Counted from the stretch's first letter, positions 29,474 to 39,209 are shown. The stretch is DNA of 61,614 nucleotides from CAXMST01 sp963700785 (GCA_963700785.1 CAVOYZ010000023.1:1-61614), one strand, 5' to 3'. Made by a program: numbers and translations. Notes: generated from the letters alone by a model not told the origin.

Positions 29474-30175
29474 TCAGCCACGCCCCCGGCCCGCCGGCGT
29501 GCGGGCGAAGACGAGCGCCGAGACCGACCGCGATCCGGCCGCCGACAGCGCCGATGCGCAGGCGCGCAGCGTGCCGCCCGTGGTCAGCACGTCATCGACC
29601 AACACCGCGCGCGACGGGGCGCCGCCGCGGACCCGGAAGCGAGGTGGGTCGCTGAGCCGAAGCCGGCGCCCCCGGCCCCGCTGCCGGCGTCGATCGAGCC
29701 TGACCAGGACCCGGGCGACGCGGAGCCCGAGACGCCGCGCCAGCGCCAGCGCGAGCTCCTCCGCCGGGTCGAGGCCGCGAGCGAGGCACCGACCGCGCGC
29801 CGGCCCAACCGGGACCAGCACCGACTCCTCCGGGAGGGGGCCCAGCGCCTCGGTCAGCAGCTCGGCCATCGTCTCGGCGGCGGCCGGCTTGTGGCCGGAC
29901 TTCAGCGCTGCGACGATCCGCACCGCGGGACCGCGGTAGGCGGTCGCGGCCACGGTCGTGGCGACACCCTCGACCGGGCCCGCTCGCAGCGATCCGGCGG
30001 CGAGCTCGACCCGGCAGCGGTCGCAGAGCCGCTCGTGCAGGCGGGCGACGACGAGCGCGCCACAACCGAGGCAGCGGGGCGGCGCCACGAGCCCGGCGAG
30101 CCCGGCGGCGACGGTCTGACTCAGCTTCCCGGAGCCCACCCCGGGCAATCTGCCCACCGGCCCCGGGCCGATCAA
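29474..30175 (-). CDS. comF: ComF-family phosphoribosyltransferase-like protein
   Basis: 233 aa. An N-terminal four-Cys zinc motif (PPRCLGCGAL and ERLCDRCRVEL) is followed by a PRTase fold with the PRPP-binding loop AVLVDDVLTTGGTLRAC. ComF proteins take part in DNA uptake in competent bacteria, but most actinobacterial homologues are untested. It lies upstream of secA with a 62-base gap on the same strand. The stretch RGPAVRIVAALKSGHKP is the family's conserved helix. The helix-hairpin-helix protein at 4.7 kb is the only other competence-like domain here. Confidence 0.87.
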   Translation of the reverse strand: MIGPGPVGRLPGVGSGKLSQTVAAGLAGLVAPPRCLGCGALVVARLHERLCDRCRVELAAGSLRAGPVEGVATTVAATAYRGPAVRIVAALKSGHKPAAAETMAELLTEALGPLPEESVLVPVGPARGRCLARGLDPAEELALALARRLGLRVARVLVRLDRRRQRGRGRRLRLSDPPRFRVRGGAPSRAVLVDDVLTTGGTLRACASALSAAGSRSVSALVFARTPAGRGRG

Positions 30176-30199
30176 CCCAGCCGGGTGACGGATCTGTGG

Positions 30200-32080
30200 C
30201 TAACCGCTGACGATTCGGTCGCGACCGCTCTGCTTGGCCTCGTACAGCGAGGCATCGGCGCGACCGACGAGCGCCTCGAGCGTCTCGCGCCCGTCCCAGG
30301 TGGCGAGCCCGGCCGAGCACGATTCGCCGGCCGGGGTCACCGCGCGCAGCCGCTCGACCAGGGTCACCGCGGCCTGCCCATCGCAGTTCGGCAGGGCGAC
30401 GGCGAACTCCTCGCCGCCATAGCGCGCGAGCAGGTCCGACTGGCGGAGTGCCTCGCGCCAGGCGGCGGCGGCCTCCTTCAACAGCCGGTCGCCGGCCTGG
30501 TGCCCGTGGCGGTCGTTGAAGTCCTTGAAGTAATCGAGATCGACCATCGCGACGGTCAGCGGCTCGCCGCTCCGCCGGGCGCGGGCAACCTCGCGGGCCA
30601 GCTCCTGGCTCCAGGCACGACGGTTCGGCAGGTCGGTGAGCGCGTCGGTGCTTGCCATCCGCCCCAGCCGATCGAGCAGCGTCGCCCGCTCGATCGCGAC
30701 GGCCGCGTCGGCGGCGACCAGGGTCATCATCTGGCTGATCTGCTCCGGCAGCTCCGGCCGGGGCTCCTCCCAGGCCACCGCGATCACCCCGACCGGGAGC
30801 TCGGCGTTGCGAACCGGCACCCAGAGCGCCGAGCCCTGGGCCGTCTGCCGGACGATCGACTCCTTGACCACCATCTTCGCCGAGAGGTCGGGGATGAACA
30901 GCGGCTCACGGCTGGTGAACGCGCGGACCGCGCCCGACGGAGCGCCGACGAACGGCAGCAGCTCGTCGTCGGCCGCGACGCCGATCGCGGCCGTCGCCCG
31001 CAGGCCTCGGCCCTGGCTGTCGGGCTCGAACAGGGTCGCGACCTCGGCCCCCGCGATCGTCGCCGCGGCCCGGCAGATCGTCTCGCGCGCATCGTCGGGA
31101 GTGGTGCTGCGGGCGAGCGAGCCGGTCGCCTCGGCCAGGGCCTCGACGGCCGCCGCGCGGGCCCGCGCCTCCGCCTCCCCGAGCTTGCGCTCGGTGATGT
31201 CGTGCATGAACGCGTGCAGGAAGACCTCGCCCCGGTGCTCATGGGTGGTGGCCGCCAGCTCGACCGTGAACACGCGGCCGTCCTTGTGCAGGGCGGGCCG
31301 CTCGCTGCGCAGATCGAGCCGATCGCCCCGCCGTTCGCCGCGGGTGAAGCGCTCGATCAGCGAGTCGAACTCGGCCCGGTCGGCGCTTCGGCACGATCAG
31401 CTCCCCCGCCGACCGGCCGATCGCCTCCTCACGCGTGTAGCCGAAGGTCCCGTGGCGCTCTCGTTCCAGTCGGTGATCAGTCCGCTCGAGTCGATCGACA
31501 GGTAGGCCTCGTTCATCGCGTCGATCATCAGCTGGCGCCGGTCCTCGGCGAGCGCCTGAGCACGCTCGGCCCGCTTGCGGTCGGTGATGTCCTGCGAGAC
31601 GGCCATGCCGCCGACGATCTTGCCGTCCTCGCGGACCGGCACCACCCGCAGCCAGTAGTCGCGGCCGTCGCGCACCGAGACGTACTCGACCGAGCGACTC
31701 TCGCCGCGCAGCGCAGCCCCATAGTGGTCGGCGAGAAGCTCCCCCTGCTCTCCCGGCACGACCTCCTGCAGGTGCAGGCCCTGGATTTCGCTCGGGTCGC
31801 CGCCCTCGCCGGCCACCACCAGCCGCAGACGGAGCAGATGGTCGAACAGGGTGACCGAGGTCTGCGGCAGGTGCTCGAGCAGGTTTCGATAGCGGCGCTC
31901 GGCCGCCCGGGCCCGGATCAGGACGAACGACAGCAGCAGGATGCTGACGGCGGCGGCGGCGATTGCGATCGCTAGCACCCGATCCTCCCTTCCAGCATCG
32001 CTGACAGGTGGAGCGCCGCGATCCGCTTCGCGCGCCCCGAGCTCCACCGACATCATCTCAAATCGCCCACGATCAGCCAC
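30200..32080 (-). CDS. membrane PAS-PAS-GAF-GGDEF diguanylate cyclase (two frame breaks)
   Basis: About 625 aa across frame breaks near 31447 and 31388. Order: one membrane helix (AIAIAAAAVSILLLSFVLI), PAS 1 (TSVTLFDHLLRLRLVVAGE), PAS 2 (DAMNEAYLSIDSSGLITDWN), GAF (TICRAAATIAGAEVATLFEPD), and GGDEF with active RYGGEEF and the inhibitory RQSD five residues upstream, so it should make c-di-GMP and be product-inhibited. Between the breaks TFGYTREEAIGRSAGELIVPK and DRAEFDSLIERFTRGERRGD read as normal PAS sequence. Its 3' neighbour comF is 25 bases away. It overlaps thrC by 8 bases. Confidence 0.8.
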
Positions 32081-33110
32081 CGAACACGATCTTCTCGACC
32101 GCCGCGGTCGTCGGCTCGCAGCGGGTCACCGGCGGGGCCTTGCCCAGCGCCGTGTCCGGATCCTTGAGCCCGTGCCCGGTGAGCACGCAGACGATCGACT
32201 CGGGAGCCGGCTCCCCGTCCGCGGTCGGCAGGCCGTGGGCCAGCAGGCCGGCGACCGAGGCTGCCGACGCGGGCTCGCAGAAGACGCCCTCTGCGGTGGC
32301 CAGATAGCGATATGCGTCGAGGATCTGCTCGTCGGTCACCGCCGCCACCCGCCCGCGCGACGCCGTGAAGGCCGCCATCGCCTCCTCCCAGCGGGCCGGA
32401 TTGCCGATCCTGATCGCCGAGGCCACCGTCTCCGGCGATGCGACCGGCTTGCCGTGGACGAGCGGCGCCGCGCCCTCCGCCTGAAAGCCGTAGAGGATCG
32501 GCGCCTCCCCGTACTCGCCGAACCCCTTCCACCAGGAGGTCACGTTGCCCGCGTTGCCGACCGGTATCGCGAGCGCGGCAGGCGCCGCGCCGAGCTCGTC
32601 GCAGACCTCGAACGCCGCCGTCTTCTGCCCCTCGATCCGAAACGGGTTGACGGAGTTCACGAGCTCGATCGGATGCGCCGCAGCGAGCTCGCGGACGATC
32701 CGCAGCGCATCGTCGAAGTTGCCCCGCAGCGCGACGACGCGGGCGCCGTGCATCAGCGCCTGCGCAAGCTTGCCGATCGCGATCTTTCCCTCGGGAACGA
32801 TCACCGCGCCGCGAAGGCCGGCGCGGGCGGCGTAGGCGGCGGCGCTCGCGGCCGTGTTTCCGGTCGAGGCGCAGATCACCGCCTCGGCACCCGCGGCGAC
32901 CGCCCTCGAGACCGCCATCGTCATCCCCCGGTCCTTGAACGAGCCGGTCGGATTCGCGCCCTCGAACTTGAGCTGGACCTCGGCGCCGATCCGCTCCGAC
33001 AGCCGCGGGGCCGGGATCAGCGGGGTCGACCCCTCGTTCAGGGAGACGACCGGGTCGCTCGGCCCGATCGGCAGGCGGTCCCGATAGCGCTCGATCACGC
33101 CCGGCGCCAT
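32073..33110 (-). CDS. thrC: threonine synthase
   Basis: 345 aa. The PLP enzyme makes threonine from O-phosphohomoserine. The PLP Lys lies in GSFKDRGMT, the phosphate-binding loop is PVGNAGNVTSWWKGF, and the substrate loop is STGNTAASAAAYA. Length suits the class of the family found in most Gram-positive bacteria. It lies last in lysA-hom-thrC, all on the minus strand, with a 22-base gap after hom. This supplies both branches of the aspartate family. Confidence 0.95.
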   Translation of the reverse strand: MAPGVIERYRDRLPIGPSDPVVSLNEGSTPLIPAPRLSERIGAEVQLKFEGANPTGSFKDRGMTMAVSRAVAAGAEAVICASTGNTAASAAAYAARAGLRGAVIVPEGKIAIGKLAQALMHGARVVALRGNFDDALRIVRELAAAHPIELVNSVNPFRIEGQKTAAFEVCDELGAAPAALAIPVGNAGNVTSWWKGFGEYGEAPILYGFQAEGAAPLVHGKPVASPETVASAIRIGNPARWEEAMAAFTASRGRVAAVTDEQILDAYRYLATAEGVFCEPASAASVAGLLAHGLPTADGEPAPESIVCVLTGHGLKDPDTALGKAPPVTRCEPTTAAVEKIVFGG

Positions 33111-33132
33111 CAGCCACCACCGCCGGCCACGA

Positions 33133-34356
33133 TCAGACGTACTCCTTCTCGATCACGCGGATCGCCCGCGGTGCGGCGCGCATGAACTCGAGGCCGCCGA
33201 TCTGCTCGACGGCAGCGTAGAAGCTCGCCTCCGGGGCGCGGTGCAGGACCATCACCAGACGGGCCTCATCGCCGAGCCCGTGCTGGACGACGCTCTTGAC
33301 CGAGAGCCCGTTGCGCCCGAGCACCTCGGCGACCGCGGCGAGCACTCCGGGCCGATCGGCAACCTCGAGGTGCAGGTAGAACGAGGACTCGAGATCGCCA
33401 CGGATCTCGAGCTGGGCGCCCGGCACATGCACAGGCGCCTCGCCGGCAAGGATCGAGACCACGTCGCCGAGCACGGCGGAAGCAGTCTCGGTGCCGCCCG
33501 CGCCCGGCCCCGACATCGTGATCTCGGTGATCGAGGGGGCCTCGACGGTGATCGCGTTGAACGGGCCCTCGACCGGGGCGAGCGGGTGACCGCGGTAGAG
33601 GAAGCAGGGGAAGACCCTGACGCTGATCGCGTCGGCGTGCCGCTCGGCTACGCCCAGCAGCTTCAACGAGAGCCCGAGCTCGCGGGCGTAGGCGATGTCC
33701 TCGGGCCGGATCGCCTCGATCCCCTCGTAGGAGACGTCGTCGAGGTCGACCGCGGTGTCGAACGCGAGCCGGGCGAGGATCGCCATCTTCGCCGCGGCGT
33801 CGGCACCGTTGACATCCTCGGTCGGATCGGCCTCCGCGTAGCCGAGCTGCTGGGCGCGGGCGAGCACCTCGGCGTAGTCGGCGCCGGTCGCCGCCATCTC
33901 GCTGAGGATGAAGTTGGTGGTGCCGTTGACGATCCCCGAGATCCGCTCGATCTCGAGCGCGCCAAGACTCTCCTGGACGACTCTGATCACCGGGATCGCG
34001 CCCGCGACCGCGGCCTCGAAACGCAGCTGCACTCCGGCGTCGCGCGCGGCGGCGAACAGCTCGCCCCCGTGCTGAGCGATCAGCTGCTTGTTCGCCGTGA
34101 CCACCGGGAGACCCGCACTGAGCGCGGCGAGCACGTACTCGCGCGCCGGCTCGATCCCGCCGATCAGCTCGACGATCAGGTCGGACTCAGCGAGGATCTG
34201 CTCGAACTCCCCCTCCCCGCGCCGCAGGACCCCGCTCAGCGCCGGCCGGCGCCCGGTCATCGCCTCGACTGCCGAGGCGCGCTCGCCGAGCAGCTCGGCG
34301 AAGGCGCCGCCGACCGTGCCGCGGCCGAGCAGCCCGATTCGCGCCGGCTCAGACAT
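33133..34356 (-). CDS. hom: homoserine dehydrogenase
   Basis: 407 aa. Rossmann motif GLLGRGTVGGAFAELL, catalytic Lys region VTANKQLIAQHGGEL and the signature ILARLAFDTAVDLDDVSYEGI, where the substrate Asp lies. The C-terminal 80 residues are an ACT domain (YLHLEVADRPGVLAAVAEVLGRNGLSVKSV), which binds threonine for feedback inhibition in related enzymes. It overlaps lysA by 8 bases, and thrC follows. Start ATG 34356 (MSEPARIGLLG). Confidence 0.96.
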   Translation of the reverse strand: MSEPARIGLLGRGTVGGAFAELLGERASAVEAMTGRRPALSGVLRRGEGEFEQILAESDLIVELIGGIEPAREYVLAALSAGLPVVTANKQLIAQHGGELFAAARDAGVQLRFEAAVAGAIPVIRVVQESLGALEIERISGIVNGTTNFILSEMAATGADYAEVLARAQQLGYAEADPTEDVNGADAAAKMAILARLAFDTAVDLDDVSYEGIEAIRPEDIAYARELGLSLKLLGVAERHADAISVRVFPCFLYRGHPLAPVEGPFNAITVEAPSITEITMSGPGAGGTETASAVLGDVVSILAGEAPVHVPGAQLEIRGDLESSFYLHLEVADRPGVLAAVAEVLGRNGLSVKSVVQHGLGDEARLVMVLHRAPEASFYAAVEQIGGLEFMRAAPRAIRVIEKEYV

Positions 34357-35656
34357 CCCGCCTCAGCAGGTCGTCCCAGGTCTCCCGCCGGACGACGAGC
34401 TCAGCCCGCCCGTCCTCGCAGAAGACGACCGGCGGCCGCGGGACGCCGTTGTAGTTGTTGGCCATCGCGTAACCGTAGGCACCGGTGGCGGGGGTGGCGA
34501 GCAGATCGCCGACCGCCGGGGCCGCGAGCATCACGTCGCGGGCCAGCAGGTCGCCGGACTCGCAGTGCATTCCGGCCACGGTTGCCTCGCGGTCGGCGGG
34601 CGCGGCCGCGCGGTCGGCGATCACGGCCTCGTAGCCGGCGTCGTAGAGCATCGGCCGGAGATTGTCCGACATGCCGCCGTCGACCGCCACGTAGGTCCGG
34701 ACGCCGGGGATCTCCTTCACGGTCCCGACGCGGTAGATCGTCAGGCCGGCGTTGCCGACCAGCGAGCGGCCGGGCTCGATCAGGATCTTCGGCAAGCGGT
34801 CGAAGAGCCGTCTGATCCCCTCGACCTTGACGTCCACATAGCGCTCGATCGGCGGTGGCTCGTCGACGGCCGCGTAGGCGATCCCGAGGCCGCCACCGAC
34901 GTTGATGATCTCGGGATCGAGGTCGCGGGCGAAGTCGGCCATCGCCTCGATCGCCTTCAGGTAGGGCGCCAGCTCGAAGATCTGCGAGCCGATGTGGGCG
35001 TGCAGGCCGACGAGCTCGAGGTGTCTCGAGGCGTCGACGGCATCGACCGCCCGGCCGGCGAGACCGTCGGCGAGCCCGAAGCCGAACTTCGAGTCGAGCT
35101 GACCGGTCTGGACGTAGGAGTGGGTCGAGGGCTTGATCCCGGGCGTGAGCCTGATCAGGACCCGCTGCGGGCGGTCGAGCAGCGCGTCGGCGCGGGCGAT
35201 CTCATCGAACGAGTCGAGCACCAGGCAGCCGACGCCCGACTCGAACGCGTAGCGCAGCTCCGCCTCGGTCTTGTTGTTGCCGTGCATGTAGATGCGCTCC
35301 GGCTCGAACCCCGCGCGCAACGCCATGTGCAACTCGCCGCCGGAGGCGACGTCCACCGAGAGGCCCTGCTCGCGACAGACCTCGTAGACCGCCGTGATCG
35401 GCGCGGCCTTGCTCGCGAACAGCACCTCGAACGAGTCGGTCCGCGCCGAGAAGGCATCGACGTACGCTCGCGCTCGCGCCCGGATATCCGACGGCGCGTA
35501 GACGTAGGCCGGGGTCCCGAACTCCGCCGCCACCTCGACCAGGTCGCAGCCGCCGACCTCGAGCCGGCCGGCCTCGTTCACCCTGCTGCCAAGCGGGTAG
35601 ACGGGAGAGCCGGCGACCGGGTCGAGGTCGCCGCGCGTGGTGGTGGTCTCGTTCAT
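34349..35656 (-). CDS. lysA: diaminopimelate decarboxylase
   Basis: 435 aa. The last step of lysine synthesis. PLP Lys in EVLFASKAAPITA, glycine-rich HIGSQIFEL and INVGGGLGI, and the C-terminal motif CESGDLLARDV with the active-site Cys. The barrel and beta domains are in the usual order and length. The start MNETTTTRGDL lies in a divergent region of about 65 bases with the hydrolase at 35722. It is the first gene of lysA-hom-thrC, and the overlap with hom makes coupling likely. Confidence 0.95.
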   Translation of the reverse strand: MNETTTTRGDLDPVAGSPVYPLGSRVNEAGRLEVGGCDLVEVAAEFGTPAYVYAPSDIRARARAYVDAFSARTDSFEVLFASKAAPITAVYEVCREQGLSVDVASGGELHMALRAGFEPERIYMHGNNKTEAELRYAFESGVGCLVLDSFDEIARADALLDRPQRVLIRLTPGIKPSTHSYVQTGQLDSKFGFGLADGLAGRAVDAVDASRHLELVGLHAHIGSQIFELAPYLKAIEAMADFARDLDPEIINVGGGLGIAYAAVDEPPPIERYVDVKVEGIRRLFDRLPKILIEPGRSLVGNAGLTIYRVGTVKEIPGVRTYVAVDGGMSDNLRPMLYDAGYEAVIADRAAAPADREATVAGMHCESGDLLARDVMLAAPAVGDLLATPATGAYGYAMANNYNGVPRPPVVFCEDGRAELVVRRETWDDLLRRDV

Positions 35657-35721
35657 CGCCCGCCATTCTCACAGCAGCCCGGGCGCCCCCGCCCCGACGT
35701 CCTCGGCTACGGTCGTCGGGG

Positions 35722-36441
35722 ATGCGACTTCGGACTCCGAGGCAACCCGACGCGCGCGGCATCCACGAGGGCCGTCCCTACTGGCTCTGGCTACCGGAGT
35801 CCGAGCCCCCGTGGCCGGCGATGGTGATCATCCATGGGGCCGGCTCCGCCAAGGAGAACCACGCCGACTTTGCCCGGCTCTGCGCCGCTTCCGGCTGGGC
35901 GGCGGTCTGCTACGACCAGCGTGGCCACGGCGAGAGCGAGGACGCGATGGGTCCGGCGGCACTCGGCGACGTCGGCCGGATCGCGGGCATGCTGGCCGCC
36001 ACCGAGGGCGTCGACCCGGGGCGAATCTGCGTCCGCGGGTCGAGCATGGGCGGATACCTGGCGATCCACGCGGCCGCCACCAGCGATCTCGTTCGCGGTG
36101 CGATCGCGATCTGCCCCGCAACCGAGGCAGGCCTGCGGCGCGGGCTGCGAAGCGGCGAGCTGGAGATGCGGGTCGACGTCGGGGCGCTCGACGCGTGGCT
36201 CGCCGAGCACGACCTGCGCGAGGCGGCGCGCAGGGTCTCACCGAAGCCGCTGATCCTGCTCCACGCCCGCGGCGATGAGCGCATCCCCTACACCGAGTCC
36301 GAGCGGCTCTACGCGGAGGCCGGCGAGCCGCGGAGGCTGATCGTCGTCCCCGGCGGGCACCATCGCTCCGTCCAGCACGATCCGGAGCTGCAGGCGGTGG
36401 CGCTGCGCTGGCTTCAGCGGGAGCTCAGCCCTCGGGACTGA
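35722..36441 (+). CDS. alpha/beta hydrolase (S9/esterase-like)
   Basis: 239 aa. The oxyanion region is MVIIHGAGSAKEN, the nucleophile elbow GSSMGGYLAIHAA, the acid Asp in ARGDERIPYTESER and the His in PGGHHRSVQHD, a complete triad. There is no signal peptide, so it is probably cytoplasmic. The substrate cannot be told. Start ATG 35722 (MRLRTPRQPD). It faces the M23 hydrolase gene convergently, with a 17-base gap. Confidence 0.87.
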   Translation: MRLRTPRQPDARGIHEGRPYWLWLPESEPPWPAMVIIHGAGSAKENHADFARLCAASGWAAVCYDQRGHGESEDAMGPAALGDVGRIAGMLAATEGVDPGRICVRGSSMGGYLAIHAAATSDLVRGAIAICPATEAGLRRGLRSGELEMRVDVGALDAWLAEHDLREAARRVSPKPLILLHARGDERIPYTESERLYAEAGEPRRLIVVPGGHHRSVQHDPELQAVALRWLQRELSPRD

Positions 36442-36458
36442 GCCGTCGGGAAAGCGGG

Positions 36459-37640
36459 CTAGAGGTAGCCCATCGGGTCGACGGGACTTCCGTTGACCCT
36501 GACCTCGAAGTGCAGATGATCGCCGAAGCAGCTGCCGGTGCAGCCGACGTAGCCGATCACTTCCCCCTGGCTGACGCTGCCGGAGGTGATCGCGAAGCTC
36601 GATTGATGGGCGTAGCAGGTCGAGAGCCCGCCGCCGTGGTTGATGCAGGTGTAGTTGCCGTAGCCACCGTACGGAGCGGCCAGCGCGATCACGCCGCCCT
36701 GCGCCGCCCGGATCGGGGTCCCGGAGGGAACGGCGATGTCGACCCCGGCGTGCAGACGCCCCCAGCGCTGCCCGAACGGGGAGACGACCGGTCCGTTCAC
36801 AGGCCAGATCATGCCGCCGCCGCCGCCCTGGATCGGGCCCGCCGGCAGCGTCGCCGGGGCCTCCGGCGAATCGGCCGCGGCCGATGCCGCGAGCTGGGCC
36901 TGAATATCCCCCTCGATGTCGGCGATATCCCCCTCGAGGCGATCGATGTGTCCCTTCACCTGGGAGAGCGCCTGCTGGCTGTCGCTGCGGGCGGCGGAGA
37001 GCTGGCCCTCGCGACCCTCGAGCGCAGACCTGGTTCGCGCCAGCTCGGCCCGCTTCGCTGCGATCGAGTCGCGGACCGCGGTGATTCGCTCGACGGTCTC
37101 TCGGGTGTCGTCTCTGAGGTCGCGGACGCGGCCGACGATGTCGGAGTCCTGGCCCTCGATCCGCTGCAGGTACTCGTACTCCGTGAGCACCTCGTCGAAG
37201 CCGTCCGATTCGAGCAGCACGGTCAGGGCGTCGGGCGGCTCGCTCTTGTAGATCGCGACGAGCCGCTCGCGCAGGATCCGGGTCGTCCGCGCCAACCGCT
37301 CGCGGAGGAGCTTCAGGTTGCGCTCCTCCGTGCGCAGCCGCTCCTCAGCCTGGTCGAGCTCGGCCTGCACCTTCGCCTCGCGGTTGCGGAGCGCCGCCAC
37401 CTCGCCGGTCAGTTTGTCGATCCGATCGCTGTAGCCGCTGATCTCGGTCGTCAGCAGGCCCTTGTCGTCGTGGGCCGCGTTCAACTTCGACTGCTTCTCG
37501 TCGAGCTTGCCCTGGAGATCCTGGGCGGGTGCCGCGACGCTGCCCGCCAGCACCACGGCGACGGCGAGCGGGCCGGCGAGGAGCAGGCGCTTGCTGGAGC
37601 GGCTGACGCGCTCGTGAATCTTGGTGAGGAGGGGTCCCAT
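36459..37640 (-). CDS. secreted M23 peptidoglycan hydrolase with PcsB/EnvC-type coiled coil
   Basis: 393 aa from ATG 37640. Signal peptide (LLLAGPLAVAVVLAGSVAAPA), then about 230 residues of coiled coil with the helical insert ALTVLLESDGFDEVLTEYEYLQ typical of PcsB/EnvC/RipC-like proteins that dock onto FtsX, a Pro/Gly linker, and a LytM/M23 domain with GRLHAGVDI (His-x3-Asp) and GDHLHFEVR (HxH), the full zinc-binding set. It cleaves peptide cross-bridges during septation. I infer it as an FtsEX target, but it lies 24 kb from ftsEX. Confidence 0.9.
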   Translation of the reverse strand: MGPLLTKIHERVSRSSKRLLLAGPLAVAVVLAGSVAAPAQDLQGKLDEKQSKLNAAHDDKGLLTTEISGYSDRIDKLTGEVAALRNREAKVQAELDQAEERLRTEERNLKLLRERLARTTRILRERLVAIYKSEPPDALTVLLESDGFDEVLTEYEYLQRIEGQDSDIVGRVRDLRDDTRETVERITAVRDSIAAKRAELARTRSALEGREGQLSAARSDSQQALSQVKGHIDRLEGDIADIEGDIQAQLAASAAADSPEAPATLPAGPIQGGGGGMIWPVNGPVVSPFGQRWGRLHAGVDIAVPSGTPIRAAQGGVIALAAPYGGYGNYTCINHGGGLSTCYAHQSSFAITSGSVSQGEVIGYVGCTGSCFGDHLHFEVRVNGSPVDPMGYL

Positions 37641-37802
37641 GGACGGCACCGGCGAGGGGGCAGAGTAGCAGCGTTGGCCACTTTGCGAGCGTTCCTTAAC
37701 ATAATGTCCTGCTCCTGCAACCGAATTTGCAGGGAAAAGCGCCCACACGACACCCCGGACCCGCATTCTTGAGCGTCGCGCAAGCGGCGCGACGCGCGCG
37801 GC

Positions 37803-39140
37803 TCAGGCCTCGGTCAGGGCTGGAGTCTGCTCGGCCCGCTCTTGATCCGGCTCGCCGGCGCGTTGTTCGGCCGCCGCCAACGCATGCTGGGCCTCCTCGA
37901 TGCGCTCGCGGTACTCGGCGATCTGCATCCGGGAGATGACGAGCCGCTGCACCTGGGCGGTGCCCTCGAACAGCTGGTAGATCTTGGCGTCCCGGAACCA
38001 CTTCTCGAGCGGCGAGCTCCACGCCGCCGGCCCGACGAGGTCGATCAGGGTCGTCGTCGCCCACATCGCGACGTCGCCGGCCTTCAGCTTCGACATCGAG
38101 CCCTGGCCGCCGGCCATCGGCACACCGGCGCGGCCCATCCACGAGGCTCGCTGGACGAGCAGCCGCGCGGCCTCGATCTCGGTCGCGACATCGGCCAGAA
38201 CCTGCTGGACCCGCTGCCGCTCATACAGCGGCCGGCCGGCGGTCGAGCTCTGGTCGAGCCACTCGTCGAGCGGGTCGCCGACCACGTCCGACCCGAGCAG
38301 GTACCCCAGCGTCCACTCATACGCGGCCTGGGCGATGCCGAGCGCCGAGGCCCCGACCGAGGGCCGGGTCAGCTCGAAGGTCGCGAGCGCGTTCGACGCC
38401 CGGCCGCTGGACTGGCCCGAGCGGGCGCGGCCGAGCTTCTTCTCGAGCTTCTCGATCCCGCCGAGCAGGTTCTCGACCGGGATCCGGCAGTCCTCGAAGA
38501 TCAGCTCCGACGTCTGCGACGCCCTGATCCCCAGCTTGCTCTCCTTCTTGCCCATCTGCAGGCCGGGCGTGCCCTTCGGGACCACGAACGAGGCCTGGCC
38601 GCGGTGCCCGAGATCGGGATCGACGGTGGCGACGACGACGTTCACGTCGGCGAGCCCGCCGTTGGTGATGAAGACCTTGGTTCCGTTCAGAACCCATTCG
38701 TCGCCCTCGCGGACCGCGGTCGTCCGCAGGCTCTTGACATCGGAGCCGGCCTGCGGCTCCGTGACCGCGTAGGCGCCGAGCTTCAGCTCGCCGCCGACGC
38801 CGAGGCACTCAGGCACCCAGCGGGCGATCTGCTCGGGGGTCCCGGACGCGGCGACGCCGGCCGCGGCGAGCGTCGAGCCGGTGATCGAGAGCGCGATTCC
38901 GGCGCAGCCCCAGTGCAGCTCCTCCGCGTAGATCGGCCCGAGCTGGCCCTCCGGGTCGGTGGTCGTCAGCTGCACCGCCTCGAGGCCGGCGATCCCCTGC
39001 CGATGGGCCTCCTTCATGACCTCCCACGGCACGCTCTCCTCCGCATCGTGGACCGGGGCCGCGGGCCTGATCACATCCCTGGCGAAGGCGCGACAGCGAG
39101 CCTTCCACTCACGCTGCTCGTCAGTCAGTGCGAAGTTCAT
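37803..39140 (-). CDS. acyl-CoA dehydrogenase
   Basis: 445 aa. Beta-oxidation flavoenzyme oxidising acyl-CoA to enoyl-CoA. N-terminal MNFALTDEQREWKARCRAFA, FAD site YAVTEPQAGSDVKSL and WVLNGTKVFITNGG, C-terminal catalytic-base region FEGTAQVQRLVIS. An insertion at about 235-260 (GRARSGQSSGRASNAL) is slightly unusual. ATG 39140 has GGAGG 8 bases upstream. A TetR-type palindrome sits 56 bases upstream. Thiolase and 3-hydroxyacyl-CoA dehydrogenase genes lie within 4 kb. Confidence 0.92.
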   Translation of the reverse strand: MNFALTDEQREWKARCRAFARDVIRPAAPVHDAEESVPWEVMKEAHRQGIAGLEAVQLTTTDPEGQLGPIYAEELHWGCAGIALSITGSTLAAAGVAASGTPEQIARWVPECLGVGGELKLGAYAVTEPQAGSDVKSLRTTAVREGDEWVLNGTKVFITNGGLADVNVVVATVDPDLGHRGQASFVVPKGTPGLQMGKKESKLGIRASQTSELIFEDCRIPVENLLGGIEKLEKKLGRARSGQSSGRASNALATFELTRPSVGASALGIAQAAYEWTLGYLLGSDVVGDPLDEWLDQSSTAGRPLYERQRVQQVLADVATEIEAARLLVQRASWMGRAGVPMAGGQGSMSKLKAGDVAMWATTTLIDLVGPAAWSSPLEKWFRDAKIYQLFEGTAQVQRLVISRMQIAEYRERIEEAQHALAAAEQRAGEPDQERAEQTPALTEA

Positions 39141-39195
39141 GGCCGGGCCTCCGATCGGGCGCCGGGGGGCGTTCGACACCGGCAGCCTCGTTGAT

Positions 39196-39209
39196 TGACT
39201 GGTCAGTCA
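39196..39209. promoter_or_regulatory. TetR/FadR-like palindromic operator
   Basis: TGACTGGTCAGTCA: two perfect 6-base arms (TGACTG, CAGTCA) around GT. It resembles the TGAATGAxxxxTCATTCA operator of Bacillus FadR and related TetR regulators of fatty-acid oxidation. It lies in the divergent gap upstream of the acyl-CoA dehydrogenase gene, so repression released by acyl-CoA is likely. No TetR gene is in the window. Confidence 0.6.
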
